From an uncultured Prevotellaceae bacterium (lineage in GTDB: Bacteria; Bacteroidota; Bacteroidia; Bacteroidales; Bacteroidaceae): a DNA stretch of 37,151 nt. Numbering within the stretch: position 1 is the stretch's first letter; every line of letters begins with the position of its first letter. Of this stretch, positions 6,405 to 14,184 are shown in pieces. The notes under the pieces were generated by a model, which saw only the letters and a list, made by a program, of their open reading frames with translations, made no database searches and was not told the DNA's origin. A program made the position numbers and the translations under genes. The DNA lies in the NCBI GenBank assembly GCA_947303855.1, contig CAMYZO010000028.1, positions 1 to 37,151 on the forward strand, given 5' to 3'.

Positions 6405-9400
6405 ATGACAAGTAGAATGAAGAATGTAGTGCTAACTGTGTTTTTTGCTTTGTTGAGCATGATGGTGGAAGGACAGACATATACTGAACTGTGGAAGCAG
6501 GCTGACGCGGCGGGGAATAAAGACCTGCCGCGCACAGAGTATGACGTGCTGATGAAGATAGTGGCGAAGGCCCAGAAAGATGGGCAGTACGGTCAGTTGA
6601 TGGCCGCCGAGCTGAGAGCCAGCAAGGTGATGTGCTCCATAGCCCCCGACTCGCTGCAGCCAGCCGTAGAGCGGATGGAGCAGCGCCGGCATCAGGCAAA
6701 GGACAAGGCGCTGGCCACGGTCTATGCCGTTGTGCTGAATAAGATTTATAAGGAGAACAGCAAGTTGGAGAAGCCCGACGGTCTGACGGTGACTCTCGAT
6801 GCCGAGACCTGCGAGCGTCTGGCTGCCGTTCAGGCCACGGCCTATAAGCCGCTGACCGTTGAGGGCCGCGACAGCCGCTGGTTTGGCGACGACCTGCTGA
6901 GTGTGGTGGGCTACGAACTGAAGGACTTCGGAGCGCTGAACACCTATTATAATAAGGTAGGCAACCGCGTGGCCTCGATGATGACCGCCCTGGAGCTTGC
7001 CAAACAAGGGAAACAATTCAGCAAAGCCGGACGTGAAGCCTATCTTGCCCAGCTCGACTCGCTGACAGCCCTATACGGCGACCTCCCGGAGTGTGGTGAG
7101 GTGGCCATTGAGCGTTACGACTGTCTGGAAGACTATGTGAATTGGTACGTCCGCGAACAGAGGGAAGAAACCCTGTGGAACTACCTGCAGGAGGCTCAGC
7201 AGCGTTGGGGCGGCTACGAGCGGATGAGCCAGTTGCGCAATGCCCAGCAGGAACTCACCCGACCGCGGTTCTATGCCTCGCTCTATAAGAAACTGGCCAT
7301 GCCCGACGAGCAGCAGAAGCTCGACATCCTCAATATCAAGAACCTCAACGGGCTGACCCTGCGCGTCTACCGCGTGAAGGTCGACGGCAACACCAACCTG
7401 AGTCCCAGCGACGAGAAAGACTACAAGAAGCTGAAGTCTCTGGCTACGGAGCTGCCCGAACTGCGGGTGACACGCACCTACAGCGGCAAGCCCAGTTACG
7501 AGACCTTTGGTGACAGCATCACGTTGCCGGGCCTGCCCGTCGGCGTCTATATGCTTGAGATGGAGAGCAAGCCTACCACCGAGGTGTCGCGCCAGCTCTA
7601 CTTCGTCAGCAACGTGCGTACGCTGGTGGTGCCCCTGCCCGACAACCGCCAGCGCTACGTGGTGGTCGATGCCATTGAGGGGCAGCCTGTCAAAGGAGCG
7701 ACCATCGAGTTGCGCGACTACCGGGGAGAGCGCGGCCAGAAGTTAGCTACGCTGACCACCGATGCCAAGGGTGAGGCCGTTCACCGATATGCGAAAGAGC
7801 GTCCGACACAGATCTATACCTATACCGCCGGCGACAGGGCCTGCCTGCCGATGAGCAGCTATGGCACCTACTACTATAACGACAGCCATCGGCGCGTGGA
7901 GCGTACCCATCTGTTTACCGACCGTGCCGTCTACCGTCCGGGGCAGACCGTCCGCGTGTCCGCCATCGTCTATGAGGTGGAGAACGGCTTTGAACAAAAG
8001 GCCCTGAATGATAAGAAGATGACGCTGACACTGCACGATGCCAATGGCAAGGTGGTGTCGGAGCAGACGCTCCGTACCGACCGCTTCGGTACGTGTTCCG
8101 CCGACTTCACGCTGCCCTCTAACGGTCTGACGGGACAGTTCACCGTGCAGGCCGCCAACAGCAGCCGTAACATCCGCGTCGAGGAGTACAAGCGTCCGAC
8201 GTTTGAGGTGACGTTCGACAAGGTGACAGCCGACTACAAGGACGGCGACACCGTCACCGTCAGCGGCACTGCCCGCTCCTATGCCGGCGTGCCCGTTCAG
8301 GATGCCAAGGTGAAGTACAGGGTAGAGCGCCGCGCTTCCATCTGGTGGTGGGCCGATGTTGACGAGGAGAAGGTAGCCGAAGGCGAGGCTGTGACCGGCA
8401 GCGACGGCAAGTTCACCGTCGCCATGCCTATGGTGCTGCCCAAGACCGAATCTCCGGCGTTCTATAGTTTCGTCTGTACAGCCGATGTCACCGACCAGGC
8501 TGGCGAGACCCATCAGGGCGTGACGTCGCTGCCGCTGGGCAACCGTAAGACCGCCTTCAGCGTCGACGTGCCTGATATGGTGCGTGCCGACGAGGGCGGC
8601 AAGGTGACGTTCCAGTTGCGCAATGCCGCCGGCAACCCCATTGATGCCACGGCCCAGTACCGTATCGACGCGCGGAAGTGGCTGTCGGCAAAGACCAATT
8701 GCCCCCTGGCGCTGCCCAAGCTGTCGAGCGGTAGCCACACCCTGGAGGCCGTCTGTGCCGAGGACACCGTGAAGGAGTCGTTCGTGGTCTTCTCGCTCGA
8801 CGACAAACACCCGGCTACTGAGACCGACGGCTGGTTCTACCAGTCGGCAGCGCAGTTCCCCAACGACGGCACGCCGGTCACCGTTCAGGTGGGGTCGTCG
8901 GCCAAGGATGTCCATATTGTCTACACCATCTTCAGCGACGACCGCGTGATTGAGAGCGGTGCCGTTGACCGCAGCAACGAGCTTATCAACCGCAAGTTCA
9001 CCTACAAGGAGGAGTATGGTAACGGTCTGGTGATGACCTACGCCTGGGTGAAGCAAGGCAAAACCCATACCTATACGGCCAAGGTGATGCGTCCGCTGCC
9101 CGACAAACGGCTGAAGCTGGAGTGGCAGACCTTCCGCGACCGCCTGACACCCGGCCAGCAGGAGGAGTGGCGCCTGACGGTGAAGACCCCCGACGGAACG
9201 CCTGCCGACGCCCTGCTGATGGCAACCCTCTACGACAAGAGTCTCGACCAGATAGCACGCCACAGCTGGTCGTTCTCGCCCTATCGCAATGTCATGATGC
9301 CCAGCGTCAACTGGCGTTACGGCAGCTGGGGCGGTGAGTCGCTCACGGGCCAGAAGAAGCTGAACCTGCTGGACGTCGGGTCAATCAGTTTGACACACTT

Positions 9401-11963
9401 TGACGATAACCTCTTCCCCCATTACTGGGACGGCCAGCGGCGCATGCTCCGCATGGCACGTACCGGGGCCGTGGCCAAAAACAGTACGGCGGTCTTTGAC
9501 TGCGTTGAGGAGAGTGCAGCAGCCCCCATGGCCGCAGAGCATGTTGAGGTCTTTGCAACCTCACAGAAAGCCGTCGCCGGCGACCAGGCCATTGGCTCGT
9601 TCGATGTTGGAGCGGACTCAGTCGCTGCCGGTAACGCTGCCGACGACCAGCAGCCCGACATACCACTGCGCGAGAACCTGCAGGAGACCGCCTTCTTCTA
9701 CCCGCAGCTGCAGACTGACTCCACAGGCATGGTGACGCTGAATTTCACCCTGCCCGAGAGTCTGACCACGTGGCGCTTCATGGGTCTGGCTCATACCGCT
9801 GACCTCTGCCACGGACTGCTGACGGGTGAGACCGTGGCCAAGAAAGACCTGATGGTGCAGCCCAACATGCCGCGCTTCGTGCGCGAAGGCGACCAGGTCA
9901 CCATCTCGGCCCGTATCATCAACACCTGTGATCGCAGCCTCAGCGGCAAGGCCTGGCTGACACTCATTGACCCCGAGACCGAAAAGACCGTCTATACCAC
10001 ACATACGCCGTTCGCCGTGGAGGCTGGCCAGACCGCGAGTGTAACGTTCACGGTCAGAGTTACAGCCGACTACCCGTCGCTGCTCATTGCCAAGGTGAGT
10101 GCCGCCGGCGATGGTTTCAGCGATGGCGAGCAGCATTACCTGCCCATTCTGCCTAACCGGGAGCGCGTCACCGTCACCGTGCCGTTCACGCAGAATGAGC
10201 CGGGCACGAAGACCATTGACCTGACGACATTGTTCCCCAAGACGGAAACACGCTCGGCCGAAGGACGCTTGCAAGGCAAGAACTCTACACTCTACACTCT
10301 ACACTCTACACTTACCATCGAATACACCAACAACCCCGCGTGGCTGATGATCCAGGCCCTGCCCGCCGTGGGCCATCCCTACGACGACTGCGCCATCTGT
10401 CAGGCCGCGTCGCTCTATGCCAACACCATTGGCAAGCATATCATCGACCAGGTGCCGCAGGCCAAGACGGTGTTTGAGCAGTGGAAGCGGGAAACGGGAG
10501 GGGGAACCTCCCTGAACAGCCAGTTGCAGAAGAACCAGGAACTGAAGGACCTGGTGCTCAGCGAGACCCCGTGGGTGGCCGATGCCGACAGGGAGCAGGA
10601 GCAGCGTGAGCGCCTGGCCGACTTCTTTGACGAGAACCTGATGCAGCAGCGCCTGCAGTCGGCTCTCGACAAACTCGGCAAGCTGCAGCGTGGCGACGGC
10701 TCCTGGAGCTGGTGGCCTGAGATGCCCGGTTCGGTCTACATGACCATCGCCGTGACGGAGATGATGGTGCGCCAGAACACCATGGTGGGCGAGCAGCAGC
10801 AGACCAGGCAGATGCTCACCAAGGCCATCCAGTTCCTGGGTCAGGAGATGGTGGAGCTGGTTCAGAAGATGAAACGCGACGAGAAGAAAGGCCACAAGCC
10901 CTACTTCCCCGGCAACAACGCCCTGCAGTGGCTCTATATCTGCACCCTCGACGGACGCCAGTTGCCCAAGAACGTGCAGGAGGCTAACCGCTATCTTGTC
11001 AACCTACTGAAGAAGGAAACCAAGAACCAAACCATCTACCAGAAGGCTCTGTCGGCCATCATCCTCAACTCGCCCACCTACATCAAGAGTTTGAAGGAGT
11101 TCACCGTCTACAAAGAGGAGATGGGCCGCTACTATGACACCCCGCGTGCCGGCTATTCGTGGCGCGACTACCGCATACCCACCCAGGTGGCCGCCATCGA
11201 GGCCATCCTGCGCCTGACCCCCAACGATCAGCAGACCCTCGACGAGATGCGCCGCTGGCTGTTGCAGGAGAAGCGCACCCAGGCCTGGGACACGCCGCTG
11301 AACAGCGTCGATGCTGTTTATGCTTTTATGGGGCCAATGGGGCTTATGGGGCCTATGAGGCCTATAAGCCTTATGGGCCCCAGGGCTCAGCTGTATCTCG
11401 ACGGCCAGGCCATTGATGCCCCGTCGGCCACCGCCGGCATCGGCTATGTGAAGACCGCCAAGCCCTACGCAGGCGAGAAGACCTTCGCCGCTGAGAAGAG
11501 CAGCGAAGGTACGTCGTGGGGAGCCGTCTACGCCCAGTTCATGCAGACCACCAGCGACATCAAGGATCAGACCAGCGGCATCAGCGTCAGGCGCGAGCTG
11601 CTGACGGCTGACGGGCAGCCGTTGCTGACGGCCAAGGTGGGTGAGCGCATCAAGTTGCGTCTGACCATCCAGAGCGAGCGCGACCTCGACTTTGTGCAGC
11701 TGCAGGACAAGCGTGCCGCCTGTATGGAGCCTGTCAGTCAGCTGAGTGGCTACAGCTGGCGCGGCGGCTACTACGTCACGCCACGCGACAATGTTACGAA
11801 CTATTACTTCGACCGTCTGCCCAAGGGCAAGCGCGTCATTGAGACCGAATACTACATCGACCGTGCCGGACAGTACGAGACGGGCACTTGTACCGTGCAA
11901 TGTGCATACGCGCCGGAGTATCGTGGCACGACACACTCCGTGAGTGTCAAGGTGAAAAAGTAA
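6405..11963 (+). CDS. Alpha-2-macroglobulin family protein (large, exported)
   Basis: The 1852-residue protein belongs to the bacterial alpha-2-macroglobulin/YfaS-like group of Bacteroidetes, large envelope proteins thought to trap proteases. It has a signal peptide (an equally good start is the ATG at 6417, giving MKNVVLTVFFALLSMMVEG), helical N-terminal repeats, an MG2 domain (about 500-585, from TDRAVYRPGQTV), further beta domains, the A2M core block (about 1085-1165, PLRENLQETAFFYPQL ... LTTWRFMGLAHT) and a C-terminal helical TED-like domain. Where thioester members have CxEQ the sequence reads CAIC (C1329), so no thioester is expected. Two simple repeats are translated inside it: a heptamer array at about 1293-1303 and a nonamer array at 1642-1659. 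It heads a plus-strand group with the DUF1573 gene and meaB, 30 and 15 bp apart. The role as protease inhibitor is inferred. Confidence 0.9.
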   Translation: MTSRMKNVVLTVFFALLSMMVEGQTYTELWKQADAAGNKDLPRTEYDVLMKIVAKAQKDGQYGQLMAAELRASKVMCSIAPDSLQPAVERMEQRRHQAKDKALATVYAVVLNKIYKENSKLEKPDGLTVTLDAETCERLAAVQATAYKPLTVEGRDSRWFGDDLLSVVGYELKDFGALNTYYNKVGNRVASMMTALELAKQGKQFSKAGREAYLAQLDSLTALYGDLPECGEVAIERYDCLEDYVNWYVREQREETLWNYLQEAQQRWGGYERMSQLRNAQQELTRPRFYASLYKKLAMPDEQQKLDILNIKNLNGLTLRVYRVKVDGNTNLSPSDEKDYKKLKSLATELPELRVTRTYSGKPSYETFGDSITLPGLPVGVYMLEMESKPTTEVSRQLYFVSNVRTLVVPLPDNRQRYVVVDAIEGQPVKGATIELRDYRGERGQKLATLTTDAKGEAVHRYAKERPTQIYTYTAGDRACLPMSSYGTYYYNDSHRRVERTHLFTDRAVYRPGQTVRVSAIVYEVENGFEQKALNDKKMTLTLHDANGKVVSEQTLRTDRFGTCSADFTLPSNGLTGQFTVQAANSSRNIRVEEYKRPTFEVTFDKVTADYKDGDTVTVSGTARSYAGVPVQDAKVKYRVERRASIWWWADVDEEKVAEGEAVTGSDGKFTVAMPMVLPKTESPAFYSFVCTADVTDQAGETHQGVTSLPLGNRKTAFSVDVPDMVRADEGGKVTFQLRNAAGNPIDATAQYRIDARKWLSAKTNCPLALPKLSSGSHTLEAVCAEDTVKESFVVFSLDDKHPATETDGWFYQSAAQFPNDGTPVTVQVGSSAKDVHIVYTIFSDDRVIESGAVDRSNELINRKFTYKEEYGNGLVMTYAWVKQGKTHTYTAKVMRPLPDKRLKLEWQTFRDRLTPGQQEEWRLTVKTPDGTPADALLMATLYDKSLDQIARHSWSFSPYRNVMMPSVNWRYGSWGGESLTGQKKLNLLDVGSISLTHFDDNLFPHYWDGQRRMLRMARTGAVAKNSTAVFDCVEESAAAPMAAEHVEVFATSQKAVAGDQAIGSFDVGADSVAAGNAADDQQPDIPLRENLQETAFFYPQLQTDSTGMVTLNFTLPESLTTWRFMGLAHTADLCHGLLTGETVAKKDLMVQPNMPRFVREGDQVTISARIINTCDRSLSGKAWLTLIDPETEKTVYTTHTPFAVEAGQTASVTFTVRVTADYPSLLIAKVSAAGDGFSDGEQHYLPILPNRERVTVTVPFTQNEPGTKTIDLTTLFPKTETRSAEGRLQGKNSTLYTLHSTLTIEYTNNPAWLMIQALPAVGHPYDDCAICQAASLYANTIGKHIIDQVPQAKTVFEQWKRETGGGTSLNSQLQKNQELKDLVLSETPWVADADREQEQRERLADFFDENLMQQRLQSALDKLGKLQRGDGSWSWWPEMPGSVYMTIAVTEMMVRQNTMVGEQQQTRQMLTKAIQFLGQEMVELVQKMKRDEKKGHKPYFPGNNALQWLYICTLDGRQLPKNVQEANRYLVNLLKKETKNQTIYQKALSAIILNSPTYIKSLKEFTVYKEEMGRYYDTPRAGYSWRDYRIPTQVAAIEAILRLTPNDQQTLDEMRRWLLQEKRTQAWDTPLNSVDAVYAFMGPMGLMGPMRPISLMGPRAQLYLDGQAIDAPSATAGIGYVKTAKPYAGEKTFAAEKSSEGTSWGAVYAQFMQTTSDIKDQTSGISVRRELLTADGQPLLTAKVGERIKLRLTIQSERDLDFVQLQDKRAACMEPVSQLSGYSWRGGYYVTPRDNVTNYYFDRLPKGKRVIETEYYIDRAGQYETGTCTVQCAYAPEYRGTTHSVSVKVKK
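10282..10312 (+). repeat. Heptamer array (ACTCTAC x4) inside the A2M-like gene
   Basis: Four perfect ACTCTAC units plus ACT occur in frame-neutral length and are translated as STLYTLHSTL. The unit is not a multiple of three, so a change of one unit would break the gene. Confidence 0.85.
11328..11381 (+). repeat. Nonamer array (ATGGGGCCT-like x6) inside the A2M-like gene
   Basis: Six 9-bp units of the form ATGGGGCCT, partly degenerate, encode MGPMGLMGPMRPISLMGP. The unit length keeps the frame, so copy changes would only change protein length. Confidence 0.85.
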
Positions 11964-12070
11964 AAAAGTAAAAAGGTAAGAAAGTCAGAAAGAATGGAAT
12001 ATATAATAAATAAGGTGATAGGTATAGGGAAGAGGGTTCTGCCTTTTTGCCTTTTTGCCTTTTTACCTTT
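11951..12070. repeat. Octamer arrays in inverted orientation around a gene start
   Basis: At 11951-11980 GTAAAAAA-like octamers cover the end of the A2M-like gene and the gap. At 12041-12070 GCCTTTTT is repeated three times followed by ACCTTTAC. The two arrays are roughly reverse complements about 60 bp apart and flank the start of the DUF1573 gene. A hairpin between them could hide that start. Confidence 0.6.
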
Positions 12071-13070
12071 ACAGATACAGGCGCAGCGCCTGTCGGTGGC
12101 GAATACAACCATTGATGTAGGGCGCACGGGCTATGAAATGCCCGTCACCGCCACTTTCGAAATGCGCAACAAGGGCCTGCGCAAACTGCTCATCCTGGAT
12201 GTGAAGCCCGACTGCTACTGTACCAAGATTGAATACCCTTGCGGCGAGATTGGCGTGGGCGATAAGTTCACCATCAGTATGACCTACGATGCGCGTCAGC
12301 TGGGCCACTTCAATAAGCAAGCCACCGTCTTGTCGAACGGCTCTAAGGAACCCGTCTATCTCACCATGACAGGCATCGTGCTGGCAGAGTTGAAGGACTA
12401 CAGCGGCACCTATCCCCACGACTTCCATAACCTGCTCAGTACGGCAAACGAACTGGAGTTCGACAATGTGAATAAGGGTGAGGAGCGTACATTTGAGATG
12501 CTGATTATGAACAACGGCACCAAGAAGATGCAGCCTAACGTGCTGCACCTGCCGTCCTACCTTTCGGCCAAGGTGTCGCCTGAGCACCTCTCGCCCGGAC
12601 AAAGCGGAAAGATACTCTTCACTTTACATTCAGATAAGATCCATAACTATGGTCTGACGCAGACAAAGGTCTATCTGGCCCAGCAACTGGGCGAGAAGGT
12701 AAAGAGCGAGACAGAAATGGGTGTTTCCGTGGTCTTGCTGCCACCGGTGACGCCTATGGAAAAAGCACCACAGCTGACGTTGTCAGACACAACATTGAAT
12801 CTGACCTTTGGAGGCAAGGATAAAAAGTCGGGTGAAATCACCTTGTACAACACTGGCCTGTCGCGTCTCGACTTCACGTCGCTACAGATGTTTACCAGCG
12901 GTCTGAAGGTCGAGCTTGGCAAGCGCCGTCTGGCTCCTGGTGAGCAGACAAAGCTGAAGATAACGGCCATTGCTAGCGAATTGAAGAAGGTACGCACCCA
13001 ACCCCGCGTGCTGCTCATTACCAACGACCCTCAGCGGTCGAAGGTCGTGATTACCATTAATGCTCATTAA
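11994..13070 (+). CDS. DUF1573 domain protein, exported
   Basis: The 358-residue protein has an N-terminal export signal ending near QIQAQ (about 31) and two or three immunoglobulin-like beta domains of the DUF1573 type. Visible marks are a first strand VANTTIDVGRTGYEMPVTATFEMRN-type segment (about 34-59), then DVKPDCYCTKIEYP (about 69-82) where many DUF1573 proteins have a GCGC-like cysteine pair, and a repeat of the pattern after about 145 (ELEFDNVNKGEERTFEMLIMNNG-type) and 250. The function of the family is unknown; a scaffold or periplasmic binding role is often supposed. The hydrophobic core of the signal (LPFCLFAFLPL) is encoded by an octamer repeat. The start could instead be a later codon, but none gives a better signal. 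It follows the A2M-like gene by 30 bp and precedes meaB by 15 bp. Confidence 0.8.
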   Translation: MEYIINKVIGIGKRVLPFCLFAFLPLQIQAQRLSVANTTIDVGRTGYEMPVTATFEMRNKGLRKLLILDVKPDCYCTKIEYPCGEIGVGDKFTISMTYDARQLGHFNKQATVLSNGSKEPVYLTMTGIVLAELKDYSGTYPHDFHNLLSTANELEFDNVNKGEERTFEMLIMNNGTKKMQPNVLHLPSYLSAKVSPEHLSPGQSGKILFTLHSDKIHNYGLTQTKVYLAQQLGEKVKSETEMGVSVVLLPPVTPMEKAPQLTLSDTTLNLTFGGKDKKSGEITLYNTGLSRLDFTSLQMFTSGLKVELGKRRLAPGEQTKLKITAIASELKKVRTQPRVLLITNDPQRSKVVITINAH

Positions 13071-13085
13071 ATCTTTACTCTTTCT

Positions 13086-14183
13086 ATGGAACATCCCGAA
13101 AACAGTCCCGAATATGCCGGTTTGCAGGTGAACAGCGGTGTGAGCCAGCAGTCAATCATCAACCCCTATCTGAAGCGTGGCCGCTTTCGTCGGCATGAAC
13201 TGTCGGTTGACGAGATGGTGGAGGGCATCGTGCGTGGCGACGTCACCATACTGAGCCAGGCCGTCACCCTCATTGAGAGCGTCAACCCCGACCATCAGCA
13301 GAAGGCCCAGGAGGTCATCAACCGTTGTCTGCCCTATAGCGGGCGGAGCATCCGCGTGGGCATCAGCGGCGTGCCCGGTGCCGGCAAGTCGACCAGCATC
13401 GACGAGTTTGGCATGCACGTACTGAAGGAGCATGGCGGCAAGCTGGCCGTTCTGGCTATCGACCCCAGCTCAGAGCGCACCAAGGGCAGCATCCTCGGCG
13501 ACAAGACGCGCATGGAGAAGCTGGCTCAGCATCCGGCGTCGTTCATCCGTCCCAGTCCGTCGGCGGGGTCCTTGGGAGGCGTTGCCCGTAAGACGCGTGA
13601 GACCATCATCCTGTGCGAGGCTGCCGGCTTCGACAAAATCTTTGTCGAGACGGTTGGGGTAGGGCAGTCTGAGACGGCCTGCCACTCCATGGTCGATTTC
13701 TTCCTGCTCATCCAGGTGGCCGGCACCGGCGACGAGCTGCAGGGCATCAAGCGCGGCATCATGGAAATCTCCGACGGCATCGTCATCAACAAGTGCGACG
13801 GCGACAACGTAGACCGCTGTCAGATGGCTGCCACCAACTTCCGCAACGCCCTCCACTTCTTCCCCATGCCCGAGAGTGGATGGTTGCCGAAGGTGATGTG
13901 CTACAGCGGTTTCTACGGTACGGGCGTGAAGGAAATCTGGGACATGATATACCAGTACATCGACTTTGTCAAGGCCAACGGTTACTTTGACTACCGGCGC
14001 AACGAGCAGGCCAAGTACTGGATGTATGAAAGCATTAACGAGCACCTGCGCCTTAACTTCTATAACAACCCCGTCATACAACAGCAGCTGGTGCAATCAG
14101 AAAAAACAGTCCTGGACGGCAGGAAGACAAGCTTCGTGGCCGCCCAGGAACTGCTGGACCTCTACTACAATCAGTTGAAGTAG
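13086..14183 (+). CDS. meaB: Methylmalonyl-CoA mutase-associated GTPase MeaB
   Basis: MeaB is a G3E-type GTPase that guards methylmalonyl-CoA mutase and gates loading of its adenosylcobalamin, on the succinate-propionate pathway used by these fermenters. The 365 residues match the family throughout: N-terminal helices with a basic segment, Walker A GVPGAGKS (95-102), IDPSS (125-129), the R-G-S-L-G-style switch (PSAGSLGGVARKTRET, 158-173), G3 ETVGVGQSE (188-196), NKCDG base-recognition motif (235-239) and a C-terminal dimerisation arm. The mutase genes are not in this window. It ends one base from the stop codon of the convergent GH3 gene, with no terminator between them, so the two transcripts may overlap. 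Confidence 0.95.
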   Translation: MEHPENSPEYAGLQVNSGVSQQSIINPYLKRGRFRRHELSVDEMVEGIVRGDVTILSQAVTLIESVNPDHQQKAQEVINRCLPYSGRSIRVGISGVPGAGKSTSIDEFGMHVLKEHGGKLAVLAIDPSSERTKGSILGDKTRMEKLAQHPASFIRPSPSAGSLGGVARKTRETIILCEAAGFDKIFVETVGVGQSETACHSMVDFFLLIQVAGTGDELQGIKRGIMEISDGIVINKCDGDNVDRCQMAATNFRNALHFFPMPESGWLPKVMCYSGFYGTGVKEIWDMIYQYIDFVKANGYFDYRRNEQAKYWMYESINEHLRLNFYNNPVIQQQLVQSEKTVLDGRKTSFVAAQELLDLYYNQLK

Positions 14184-14184
14184 G

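Noticed and set aside
7743-9263. Minus-strand open frame of about 506 codons inside the A2M-like gene
   Set aside because: It is the complement of a clearly coding, GC-rich gene. The protein is rich in His, Leu, Val and Gly with no domain, and has no promoter or ribosome site.
10282-12070. CRISPR-like array
   Set aside because: Units are 7-9 bp without spacers; these are simple tandem repeats.
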